Shown piece after piece: positions 1 to 8,289 of a stretch of DNA of 64,000 nt. A program made the translations under genes and the position numbers. Each line of letters opens with the position of its first letter. Position 1 is the first letter of the stretch. Location of the stretch: NCBI RefSeq assembly GCF_904846225.1, contig NZ_CAJGZJ010000003.1, positions 62,001-126,000 of the forward strand, read 5' to 3'. The stretch comes from Psychrobacter immobilis. GTDB lineage: Bacteria; Pseudomonadota; Gammaproteobacteria; Pseudomonadales; Moraxellaceae. A model generated the notes under the pieces. The model was not told the origin of the DNA, made no database searches, and worked only from the letters and a program-made list of their open reading frames with translations.

Positions 1-975
1 TAGAGCAGGAGAAGAATAATCAATCACTCCTGCTTTTTTAGCAAAGCTATTATCCGCCAAACGCGTTTGCAGGGCATCATAGCTGTATAACCCTTTGCGC
101 GGATCGAGTAAAAACTCAGGAGTACCGCCTAATAAAAACCCTAAATGCTCAGCCGTTCCTTGTAAACAATCATTTAGGATACGCAAAATTTGCTCATAGT
201 TGCCTTGACGCGCTTGCGTGCTATTGAGCTTATATAAATTTACCATTTCATCCAAATTAACGAGCAGTCCTTGATAACCGGCATGGCGCACGAATAAACT
301 CATGATTTTTAATGAGTCGTAGAAGGAAGCATCAGAGATAATTGTGCGCACACCCAGATCACGTTTCGCGTCGGTCTTAGTAGTATATTCTGCCCGCAGC
401 CAGCGAATAGCGTTAACTTTTAGCTCGTCATTGCCTTCTTCGTGTCCTTGCCAATAAGCCTCAATAACTTTGGCAAAATCATAGCCGCCTACAAGTTCAG
501 TCAGCTCCGTTAAATTGTGCTGGATAACGTCACTAATCGCCTCCCCACTGCTATCCGCTTGTTTGCGGGCCTCAGTAATAAAACGCTCAACCACACTAGC
601 AAGACCATTACCATCAGGCTTATTACGCGTCGATAAATTACGCATCAGCTCAGAATATAAATTTCTTGCTTGCCCTGATGACGCTTGGATACGTCTATCA
701 GGTGATAAATCGGCATTAACGGTGACCAATTTACGCTCAAGGGCAATGGCGCGAACTACGCTTAAGAAAAAAGTCTTGCCTGAACCATATTCGCCAATAA
801 TCAGCCGAAAGGCAGAGCCACCGTCAGCCACACGTTCAATATCGTCTATCAAGGCTTTGAGCTCGTTAATACGTCCGACTTGGATGTGCTGAATACCAAC
901 TTTAGGAGTCACGCCAGACTTGAGCGACTGGATAATTGCATCACGCTCTTTGGCTCTGATTTTTTTAACGCTCAT
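1..975 (-). CDS. BrxD/DUF2791-like P-loop ATPase (C-terminal part beyond left edge)
   Basis: The minus strand from 975 stays open to base 1, giving 325 codons of an incomplete protein. The start is ATG at 975, preceded by AAAGGG at good spacing and only 23 bases after the stop of the TerB gene, so the two are probably co-transcribed. A Walker A motif GEYGSGKT lies at residues 61-68 and a Walker B GLLVNLDEM (Asp242, Glu243) at about 236-244. The motif spacing and the RINEL and GGxSAFRLIIG context fit the DUF2791/BrxD-like ATPases, which occur in BREX-related and other DNA-processing clusters, often next to a large helicase. Family assignment is by recognition only. The helicase, if present, would lie off the left edge. 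The exact substrate is unknown. Confidence 0.8.
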   Translation of the reverse strand, partial: MSVKKIRAKERDAIIQSLKSGVTPKVGIQHIQVGRINELKALIDDIERVADGGSAFRLIIGEYGSGKTFFLSVVRAIALERKLVTVNADLSPDRRIQASSGQARNLYSELMRNLSTRNKPDGNGLASVVERFITEARKQADSSGEAISDVIQHNLTELTELVGGYDFAKVIEAYWQGHEEGNDELKVNAIRWLRAEYTTKTDAKRDLGVRTIISDASFYDSLKIMSLFVRHAGYQGLLVNLDEMVNLYKLNSTQARQGNYEQILRILNDCLQGTAEHLGFLLGGTPEFLLDPRKGLYSYDALQTRLADNSFAKKAGVIDYSSPAL

Positions 976-998
976 ATTTATTCCCTTTATTTACTGTT

Positions 999-3392
999 TT
1001 ATTGACTGAAAGCTTTTAGCTCTTCTACAATCTCAAAATCGACTATGACTTCATCATCATCTTCTAATACAGGCGCATCGACGTTTTCATATGCCCAATC
1101 GTTAATAGTTTCAATGGCGCCATTTATCATTAGGTTAAGCGACTCGCATAATACGTTAACAGCTTCACGTTGCCATACCTCAGCACTAATAAGCTGATGA
1201 TATAATTGGCTATGACTACTATCTAAGCCATCTATGGTCGGCTTGTTATCTGAGTTTTCAATAAGCACATTACTCTGCTGATCAGTCGCCGTCTGATTAA
1301 TTATCTCTAAGGTTTCATTTTCTTCTGACTCATCCTCTACGGCAAAAATGCTGCTTAGCATCGCTTTAGCTACTGCTGTCTCGCGTTCATGTAGGGCTAA
1401 TAGTTCAGCGTCAAAACTAAATAAGGTGCTGTTTTTGCTGCTATTATCTTTGGCTTGAGGCGCATTATTTATGCCCGTGTTTACTTTTTTATTCGTCGTC
1501 AACTGATGGATATCACTAGTCACTAACGTTTTATCTAAACCTAAAGCTTGATATAGCTTTTCGATTTGTTTAATTTGACTGGGTTCGATATTACCATTCG
1601 CTAAGGCAACCGTAATAATGAAACGGCTGATAAAACCAATATATTGCTCATCAAGAGTAGCCAATGTTGACTTTAGACCCGCCATATTTGCTGGAGTGTT
1701 TAATTGCCATAGCAAATAAGCTCTAAGCGAGTCTTTTTCAATAGTGCTCAGCTGACTGTCTTCATTGAGCAGCGTCAATAAGGTGTCCACTTCCCTTTTA
1801 TCAACATAGCCATTAATAGTCGCTACCATGGCGCCCAGCCTCATGGCTAAACCGACTTGATAGAAAGATGAACTGGGCTTAAACTCTTCACTAAACGCAT
1901 CATAACCACCAGCAAATAACACAGCGTAACCATCTGATTGCAAGCGCGTCTGATGATAACGTTGGTCAGGAGCAATACCAAAACCGGCAAGCTCTAGCAG
2001 ATTAATGATCAGCTCGTTTTGTTTTTTACTCAGCGCTTTGTTATCTGTTGGTAGCAAAGGCTCGTTTAAATATGACCATAGCTCTTTAGTCGTTGTCAGC
2101 CCTTCATTATGTTCTATAACAGATTCAGCCCATCTCTTAAATTTTTCAATGACAGGGTAACGGCTGTTATGAAGTAAAGGTTTTGGCAGTAGCATGATAG
2201 CGACAATGTCATCAGTCGAGCCGCCCTCTTTACCCAAATAACGACTGTAAGCATCTAAAGCGTCATTGCACTGCTCAGCGATATTTATAAGCTTTTTAAC
2301 AGGCGCTCGTAAGACGCTCGGATCTGGTAGATCATCAAGGGTAAGCTCTACACTAATAATAGAGCGACTGGCAGCATTATAGCTAAGCTTGAGCCTAGTT
2401 TTATTAGCAGAAACCAAAAATCCGTTTGAATTAGCTTCATGATATAGAGTTTGGAATAATGCTTTGAACTCAGTCTCGCAGCGCTTGGCGGGAGTTTTAA
2501 AGTTGTATTCATTAGAATAAACAAGCCACTCCCACGCTAATAGCGCAGGAATAGGCAGTTGCAACGCTACTACCTTTGCCAAACGCATCTTAAATTCTAA
2601 GTTTTGGCTAGTTACGGGCGGCGGTAGTAAATGCCCAGTTTGCGCTTTATCTTCAAACAATAATGAGCGAATAAGGGTCATAAATGCTAAAAAATGCGCT
2701 GAATAACTGTCGAATGAAGCAGACTGACTGCCGTAGATATGATTGAGTCGTGTGATCTCTTCATAGATAGCCATAAACTCAGCGTCAGAGACGATATCGT
2801 CGTTAATGTGTTCAATAATACGGCGCTCAAAACCACCAAAATAAATGAATATATAACCAATAGGAGTACTTGGATGGGCGCGATTTGAGGCGAGCCAATC
2901 AAGATAGGCTCCTCGGCATTTAGAGGACAAGCGCTCATAACTGGGCCAGTAGCCAAGAGAGTCATCCTGATGAATTTGCGAGGCACTATGGATCACTTTA
3001 GAAGAGCTAACAGACAAGCTATCATCGAGTAGTGACGGTTCACATCCGAACCCCGTTAACATTTCCAGCTGACCACCAAGATAATAAAAACCGCGCTCAA
3101 TAGAGCGTCCGTTAATATTCAAAGATTCATTTTCTTTGATCCAGCGTCCTAGCTGTTTATTGGATGAAGTATTCGAAGCGTTGGATTTAGCAGACGAGAT
3201 AATAAATGATGCAAACTCATCGTTATCATGATTTTGAGTAGAACGGATATTTCTACGAGAGTTATGAGAATTGTCAGGCTTGATATCAGGGGGCAATTCT
3301 ATAAAAGTGGACTTCGCTGTTTTATTACCTTGAGCGTCGGCATCATATTTTTGTTTAAAAAGTGCCTTCACGTCTGCAATAAAATTCTTCAT
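999..3392 (-). CDS. TerB-N / TerB-like / TerB-C domain protein
   Basis: A 797-residue soluble protein. After a polar N-terminus it carries a TerB-N type domain from about residue 80 (WIKEN, the GRSIERGFYYLGG signature, then the YLDWL and YIFIYFGG helices). A central all-alpha TerB-like region lies at about 515-645 (motif INGYVDKREVDTLL and a second acidic pair near NGNIEPSQIK). A TerB-C type tail at about 660-797 contains the INDWAYENVDAPVLEDDDEV segment. TerB domains are thought to bind metal through acidic residues. TerB-N/TerB-C proteins are known next to ATPases and helicases, and no terZACDEF tellurite genes are present here. It shares an apparent operon with the downstream ATPase (23-base gap). 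The function is probably DNA processing or defence; this is inference. Confidence 0.85.
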   Translation of the reverse strand: MKNFIADVKALFKQKYDADAQGNKTAKSTFIELPPDIKPDNSHNSRRNIRSTQNHDNDEFASFIISSAKSNASNTSSNKQLGRWIKENESLNINGRSIERGFYYLGGQLEMLTGFGCEPSLLDDSLSVSSSKVIHSASQIHQDDSLGYWPSYERLSSKCRGAYLDWLASNRAHPSTPIGYIFIYFGGFERRIIEHINDDIVSDAEFMAIYEEITRLNHIYGSQSASFDSYSAHFLAFMTLIRSLLFEDKAQTGHLLPPPVTSQNLEFKMRLAKVVALQLPIPALLAWEWLVYSNEYNFKTPAKRCETEFKALFQTLYHEANSNGFLVSANKTRLKLSYNAASRSIISVELTLDDLPDPSVLRAPVKKLINIAEQCNDALDAYSRYLGKEGGSTDDIVAIMLLPKPLLHNSRYPVIEKFKRWAESVIEHNEGLTTTKELWSYLNEPLLPTDNKALSKKQNELIINLLELAGFGIAPDQRYHQTRLQSDGYAVLFAGGYDAFSEEFKPSSSFYQVGLAMRLGAMVATINGYVDKREVDTLLTLLNEDSQLSTIEKDSLRAYLLWQLNTPANMAGLKSTLATLDEQYIGFISRFIITVALANGNIEPSQIKQIEKLYQALGLDKTLVTSDIHQLTTNKKVNTGINNAPQAKDNSSKNSTLFSFDAELLALHERETAVAKAMLSSIFAVEDESEENETLEIINQTATDQQSNVLIENSDNKPTIDGLDSSHSQLYHQLISAEVWQREAVNVLCESLNLMINGAIETINDWAYENVDAPVLEDDDEVIVDFEIVEELKAFSQ

Positions 3393-3432
3393 TAATGATA
3401 AGATCCATACTGATTAATATCAAAGTTGTTAT

Positions 3433-3481
3433 AAAAAAGCACATGACTAACATTCATTCTAACAACAAACGTGCATTTTTT
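3433..3481 (-). terminator. Possible weak terminator after the helicase gene
   Basis: On the minus strand the stretch reads A-run, TGCAC, a loop with GTTGTTAG and GAATGTTAG, then GTGC followed by six T. The stem is short and imperfect. If real, it would partly separate the helicase gene from the TerB-ATPase pair. Confidence 0.3.
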
Positions 3482-3510
3482 AATATTTATTTATTAAAAT
3501 AATCAACCTA

Positions 3511-5691
3511 TCACCACCACACCGGATCATCACTTTCCCTAATAGATTTTCTAATTGTCTCGACCGTTACCTCATCTGCGGACAGCTCAGCGATAAACCG
3601 TGATGGCTTGTCAAAGTAACCTGAATAGCTAGAGAAATAATCTGGCGCAGTCAAGTACAGCCTGCTCTTAGCACGACTACAGGCAACATAAAATAGTTTG
3701 CGTTCTTCTTCGAGTTCCTCAAAATCAGCCAAAGAGCGATGATGCGGCGTGATACCATCGACCAATGAATTAACAAAAACCACTGGCCACTCCAGTCCTT
3801 TAGCACTGTGGATGGTCGAGATAGTGACTTTGTCTTTATCTGCTTCCTCAGACTGACTGGTCATCGCCACTGAGTCATTAGGTGGATCAAGCGCTAGATT
3901 CTCTAAGAAATTATCAAGACTACTGTGCTCTGTTGCCAAGTTTTTGAGTACGCGAAAGTCCTCGCTGCGCTCTCGCCAGTTTTCTTCAATCGTTTTTAGG
4001 ATAGGAATATAAAAATCTAAAATCAGCTCAATGATCGTATCAACCGACTCTGCTTGTTGAGCCTTGGTCAGTACAGTATGTAGCGGCTCAAGCTCAGGGC
4101 TTTTTTTGCTAAATTTCGGTAATAGTAATGGCTCAAATGAATTATTCTCAGTGTTGATAGCTTGAGTCAATCGCGTGGCAGTGACTGCCCCTACTCCTTT
4201 GAATAAGGTTAAAATACGATGCCATGCAATGGTGTCATTGGGGTTATAAAGTATTTTGACAAAGGCCAAAACGTCTTTGATATGCCGTCTTTCAATAAAC
4301 TTGATACCGCCTACCACGATAAAAGGAATATGCCGCTCCATAAATTCTAACTGTACATAGTTGGACTGAAAGGATGTGCGACACAGTACCGCAAAATCAT
4401 TGTAATCATGATCTGATTTTAACGCGATGACCTTATCGGCGATATATTTCGCCTCTTTCGTTTCATCACTTGCGCGGCTAAAAATAGGTTTTTCGCCCGT
4501 TATAGTCGCGTTTGAGTACAGCTGTTTTTGATAACCCAAAGTGATTTGCGCCGATAGCGCGTTAATATAATTTAAAACAGCGGGCGTACTTCGATAATTT
4601 TGCTCAAGCTTGATAAGACTCGCTTCAGGATAGGTTTCACCAAAGAGTAAAATGTTTTCATAATTAGCGCCGCGAAACGCATAGATACTTTGGTTGTCAT
4701 CACCCACGACCATCAGCGATACGGACGCTGGTGCGCAAATCAAGTCGATCAATTGTTTTTGCGGAATATTGGTATCTTGATATTCATCAACCATAATATA
4801 ACGATATCGGTTTTGTAATAACTGTCGAAAAGTATCATTGGTCTTTAAATGGCGCACGACTTGACTGATAATGTCATCGAAGTCATAGAGATGATTGGCG
4901 CGTTTATACTCATGAAAATCGATCGCCAATTGTTCAATAATAGGAATATGTACGGCAATATCAGGATAATTACTTTCGATTAAGTCGCGAATCTGAATAC
5001 GACGATTTCTAGAGGTGGAAAAAATATTTTGTAGCGTGCGTTTGCGTGGAAAAGCTTGTTTTTTGATTTGGGCGGGATACTTTTTTTCTTTATAAATTAA
5101 GTCGATGGCATCTTCACTATCGCCTGTGTCTAGGATAGTAAATCTTGGGTTGATACCAAGTAGCCCTGAATACTGACGCAATAGCATATTGCAAAATGAG
5201 TGAAAAGTGCCACTGGTGATATCGTTTAGCGCTTTAGTGGTTGGCAGTATATCTTCAGATAATTCTTCATCAGACAATCGATTGACGAGTAACGTTTTGG
5301 CGCGACTTTTAATTTCATTGGCAGCTTTACGGGTAAAAGTGAGTAGCAAGATACTGCTGGGCATCACGCCGTTTTCTAACAAATAGCTGGTACGATACGT
5401 CAGCGTTTTGGTCTTGCCAGAGCCAGCACCAGCGATTACCAATACTTTCCCATCAATGGTAGTGGCAGCTAGCAATTGGTCAGGATTTAGCTCACTGGCG
5501 TAATCTACTTTTAAGCCTAAATCACTATTCAATCTTTGCTTAAGTAACTCAATATTTGCATCGTCGTCAGCATCTATTAGATTGGCCTCTAGCTTTTTAA
5601 TCGCTTTTTCAAGACGCGCAAGCTTGGGTTTAATCTCCATAAAATTCTGTGGATAGTCATAGCAGCGCGTATCAAAAATCGTGGTAGTCAT
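3511..5691 (-). CDS. UvrD/Rep-family superfamily I DNA helicase
   Basis: A 726-residue ATP-dependent 3'-5' DNA helicase by family. All SF1A motifs are visible in order: motif I AGAGSGKT (residues 87-94), Ia LLTFTRKAANEI, Ib GTFHSFC, II VDEYQDT, III VVGDDNQSIYAFRGA, IV LEQNYRST, V TIHSAKGLEW and VI LFYVACSRA. An N-terminal extension of about 65 residues, predicted charged and helical, precedes the helicase core and is not part of a typical Rep or UvrD start. At 726 residues it is close to Rep and UvrD in size. It lies 118 bases upstream of the TerB-domain gene on the same strand and may belong to the same functional cluster, but a stand-alone repair helicase is equally possible. Confidence 0.9.
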   Translation of the reverse strand: MTTTIFDTRCYDYPQNFMEIKPKLARLEKAIKKLEANLIDADDDANIELLKQRLNSDLGLKVDYASELNPDQLLAATTIDGKVLVIAGAGSGKTKTLTYRTSYLLENGVMPSSILLLTFTRKAANEIKSRAKTLLVNRLSDEELSEDILPTTKALNDITSGTFHSFCNMLLRQYSGLLGINPRFTILDTGDSEDAIDLIYKEKKYPAQIKKQAFPRKRTLQNIFSTSRNRRIQIRDLIESNYPDIAVHIPIIEQLAIDFHEYKRANHLYDFDDIISQVVRHLKTNDTFRQLLQNRYRYIMVDEYQDTNIPQKQLIDLICAPASVSLMVVGDDNQSIYAFRGANYENILLFGETYPEASLIKLEQNYRSTPAVLNYINALSAQITLGYQKQLYSNATITGEKPIFSRASDETKEAKYIADKVIALKSDHDYNDFAVLCRTSFQSNYVQLEFMERHIPFIVVGGIKFIERRHIKDVLAFVKILYNPNDTIAWHRILTLFKGVGAVTATRLTQAINTENNSFEPLLLPKFSKKSPELEPLHTVLTKAQQAESVDTIIELILDFYIPILKTIEENWRERSEDFRVLKNLATEHSSLDNFLENLALDPPNDSVAMTSQSEEADKDKVTISTIHSAKGLEWPVVFVNSLVDGITPHHRSLADFEELEEERKLFYVACSRAKSRLYLTAPDYFSSYSGYFDKPSRFIAELSADEVTVETIRKSIRESDDPVWW

Positions 5692-6027
5692 TATAGGAAT
5701 TTGCCTTTCATTTTATTTTAGCCGCCTTTACCTATATAGAGCACTCAATACGACGTATTTCTACATAGAAGCTTAAAGGTTTGGCGAAGAGATTTTATTA
5801 TTAATAGTGACTATGGCTTGTAAATATTAGTGTTGCTCAATAAGTTACGGGCGCTCATCTTGAGTGTATCTATAAGCCAAACTATTATTTTATAGTACAG
5901 CTTACCATAATTGATAAAACAGCAAAATTGCCAACGATGAGTCACACAAAATCTCAGTATACCGGATAACAACATCACCCATATTGGGTTAAATTTGCTA
6001 CAATATGCCCAATTTTGATTTACTATT
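5692..6027. other. Intergenic region between divergent helicase and ychF genes
   Basis: No coding region is supported. This AT-rich stretch must hold the promoters of the leftward helicase gene and of ychF. No clear terminator or regulatory palindrome was identified. Confidence 0.5.
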
Positions 6028-6121
6028 TGACTAAGTTTTATAATGACTAAGTTCTATAATGACTAAGTTTTATAATGATTAAGTACCGAGTTTTACAATA
6101 ACTAAGTACCGAGTCTTATAT
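6028..6121. repeat. Compound tandem repeat upstream of ychF
   Basis: Three 16-bp units (TGACTAAGTTTTATAA with one variant base) at 6028-6075 are followed by two 23-bp units at 6076-6121. Each 23-bp unit begins with the same core (T-G/A-A-C/T-TAAGT) and adds a CCGAGT insert. The array ends about 45 bases before the ychF start, so it lies in its leader or promoter. It has no spacers and is not a CRISPR. Confidence 0.85.
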
Positions 6122-6165
6122 TGACTACGTATCAACTGATTTTATTAATACATTGAGAGACTGTT

Positions 6166-7257
6166 ATGGGTTTTAATTGCGGCATCGTCGGCCTACCAAA
6201 CGTGGGTAAATCCACCTTGTTTAATGCTTTGACCAAAGCGGGAATTGCCGCTGAAAACTTTCCGTTTTGTACCAAAGATCCCAATACGGGTATCGTGCCA
6301 GTGCCAGACCCACGCCTAAAGAAGCTGGCTGATATCGTCAATCCTGAGCGCGTATTGCCCACCACGATGGAATTCGTTGACATTGCAGGTTTGGTTGCTG
6401 GCGCGTCCAAAGGCGAAGGTATGGGTAACCAGTTCTTGGCCAATATCCGTGAGACCGATGCAATTGCTCACGTGGTACGCTGTTTCGACGATGATAACGT
6501 CGTACACGTTGATGGTCGCGTCAGCCCTATTGATGATATCGAAACTATCAACACCGAATTGGCATTGGCTGATTTAGAAGCCGTTGAGCGTGCAATCCAC
6601 AACCAAACCAAAAAAGCTAAAGGTGGTGATAAAGACGCGCAAGCATTGCTTGATGTGTTTAAAAAAGTTGAGCCATTATTAGCAGAAGGTAAAGCAGCAC
6701 GCGCGGCAAACCTTGATAGCGATGAGAAAAAACTGATCAGAAGCTACGGATTAATCACTTTAAAGCCAACCATGTATATCGCTAACGTCGCTGAAGATGG
6801 CTTTGAAAACAACCCTTATCTAGATGCTGTACGCAACTACGCGACTGGCGATGATTCAATTGTGATTGCACTCTGTAATCAAATTGAGTCTGAAATTGCC
6901 CAACTTGATGAAGATGACAAAAAAGACTTCTTGGCTGAAATGGGCATGGAAGAAGCGGGTCTTGACCAAGTGATTCGTGGTGGTTATGACTTGCTCGATA
7001 TGCAAACTTACTTTACCGCTGGTGTAAAAGAAGTTCGCGCTTGGACAGTCGCTATCGGGGCAACGGCTCCTCAAGCAGCTGGTGTGATTCACACTGATTT
7101 TGAGCGCGGTTTCATTCGTGCCGAAGTTATTGCCTATGATGATTTTATCGAGCACAACGGCGAAAAAGGTGCTGCTGCGGCTGGTAAATCACGCCTAGAA
7201 GGCAAGACTTATATCGTACAAGATGGCGATGTGATGCATTTTAGATTTAACGTGTAG
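6166..7257 (+). CDS. ychF: Ribosome-associated redox-regulated ATPase YchF
   Basis: A 363-residue member of the Obg-related YchF family, which prefers ATP over GTP and associates with ribosomes. The G1 motif GLPNVGKST is at residues 9-17, followed by the [12 protein letters not shown] switch region, the G3 motif [20 protein letters not shown] and the non-canonical G4 segment ANVAE that replaces NKxD. A C-terminal TGS domain contains [24 protein letters not shown] and the ending [11 protein letters not shown]. The length matches the family. A strong intrinsic terminator follows directly, so ychF is probably monocistronic. A tandem-repeat array sits just upstream. Confidence 0.97.
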   Translation: MGFNCGIVGLPNVGKSTLFNALTKAGIAAENFPFCTKDPNTGIVPVPDPRLKKLADIVNPERVLPTTMEFVDIAGLVAGASKGEGMGNQFLANIRETDAIAHVVRCFDDDNVVHVDGRVSPIDDIETINTELALADLEAVERAIHNQTKKAKGGDKDAQALLDVFKKVEPLLAEGKAARAANLDSDEKKLIRSYGLITLKPTMYIANVAEDGFENNPYLDAVRNYATGDDSIVIALCNQIESEIAQLDEDDKKDFLAEMGMEEAGLDQVIRGGYDLLDMQTYFTAGVKEVRAWTVAIGATAPQAAGVIHTDFERGFIRAEVIAYDDFIEHNGEKGAAAAGKSRLEGKTYIVQDGDVMHFRFNV

Positions 7258-7274
7258 TACATTCCCGTTCTGAT

Positions 7275-7311
7275 AAAAACCAATATAGAGCAATCTATGT
7301 TGGTTTTTTTT
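7275..7311 (+). terminator. Intrinsic terminator of ychF
   Basis: AAAACCAA-ATAGA and TCTATGTTGGTTTT form a hairpin with a short GCAA-type loop, followed by a run of eight T. It starts about 18 bases after the ychF stop. Confidence 0.85.
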
Positions 7312-7389
7312 ATGTCTTTCATGTTATATTATAACGTAACTATTTCGGTTCTTATATTCCCTTGTTTCATATTTATAAAGGCATTTTTC

Positions 7390-7965
7390 ATGATAGCGTT
7401 TACCCGTACTCATTCTAAAACGGCTCTACTTTGCTTTGCTTTCTTATTAGTGGGCGCAGGCTGCGAACAAAAACCTGAGACACCACTGCAAAGCGATAAC
7501 GCTACCGCGACGGACGCCAGCACGGATACCACGCATGAGGATCACGAACACGACGCTCATACGGACCATGATGAACACGCGCATGATGAGCATGCAGATC
7601 ATGAGGAGCACGATCACGGACATGAAGGCCATCATCATGATGCAGCAGATATGACCACTTACGCCTGTCAGCCTGAGCAAGAAATCAAAGCCCATTACGA
7701 TCCTGAAAACAGCGCTCAACCTGCTACCAGTGCGCACTTATTAATCGATGGGATTGAATATGATCTGACAGCCATGACTTTACCTAAAAACAGCAATGCG
7801 GGTGCTGCCTATGAGACCGATATTGGTATTGCTAATGATGCTGGCATGAGATGGCAAGTGAGCGCTGATGCCACTAAAGCCGTATTAAGCAATAAAACAC
7901 TAGATAATAGTGTCGCTGAAAGCAATGAAGCCGTACTATTTGACTGCCAAAAAACAGACGGCTAA
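7390..7965 (+). CDS. His-rich lipoprotein with MliC-like C-terminal domain
   Basis: The start is placed at ATG 7390, because an upstream in-frame ATG at 7297 lies inside the ychF terminator and would add a second hydrophobic stretch. This start has AAAGG upstream and gives a classic lipoprotein signal ending in LLVGAGC, for a protein of 191 residues. After the lipidated Cys comes a segment extremely rich in His, Asp and Glu (HDEHAHDEHADHEEHDHGHE and on), then a domain that opens with YAC and closes with FDC. The inner pattern (GIEYDLTAM, GAAYETDIG, MRWQVS, KAVLSN) resembles MliC-type inhibitors of C-type lysozyme. The His-rich part is probably a Zn/Ni/Cu-binding region. Outer-membrane location and lysozyme inhibition are inferences. 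Confidence 0.75.
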   Translation: MIAFTRTHSKTALLCFAFLLVGAGCEQKPETPLQSDNATATDASTDTTHEDHEHDAHTDHDEHAHDEHADHEEHDHGHEGHHHDAADMTTYACQPEQEIKAHYDPENSAQPATSAHLLIDGIEYDLTAMTLPKNSNAGAAYETDIGIANDAGMRWQVSADATKAVLSNKTLDNSVAESNEAVLFDCQKTDG

Positions 7966-8089
7966 TAGTTATTAATCAATACTTATCTTAATCACTACTC
8001 ACGACTCACTAAAGTTTATCCCAAAAAGGTTGTCACTATCTGCCATAAAACAGACGGTGACAACAGATGAACCGACGCGACTATTTTGC

Positions 8090-8235
8090 TATAGTCAATA
8101 ATGAATAAAATGGATACAGGACACTATCCTACGTGACTGAGACAAATTTTTCTTGCTTGCTGTGCCTATCCAGACAGAGGCGACAAAAAATTTATCCCAG
8201 CCCCGTTGTATCTTTTTTATATTGACCAGACTCTA
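8090..8235 (+). repeat. Dispersed palindromic element, copy A
   Basis: A 146-bp copy of the window-wide element. It begins TATAGTC and ends GACTCTA, and has the conserved core CTTGCTTGCTGTGCC...CAGACAGAGGC. The left arm (GATACA...GACAAATTTTT) is imperfectly complementary to the right arm (AAATTTATCCCAG...TTGTATC). It lies in the 324-base gap before dgt, which otherwise shows no gene. Confidence 0.85.
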
Positions 8236-8289
8236 TGCTAAGAGCAATATAATAACGACTGTCCATTCATCATTGGGATCATAATAATA

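Noticed and set aside
515..892. Plus-strand open frame of 125 residues
   Set aside because: It lies wholly inside the minus-strand ATPase gene, which has Walker motifs and a good start.
999..3392. Tellurite-resistance function for the TerB-domain protein
   Set aside because: None of the terZACDEF genes is nearby, and the domain layout is TerB-N/TerB-C rather than stand-alone TerB.
7297..7389. Upstream start for the His-rich lipoprotein
   Set aside because: The ATG at 7297 lies in the ychF terminator; the ATG at 7390 gives a proper lipoprotein signal with a lipobox.
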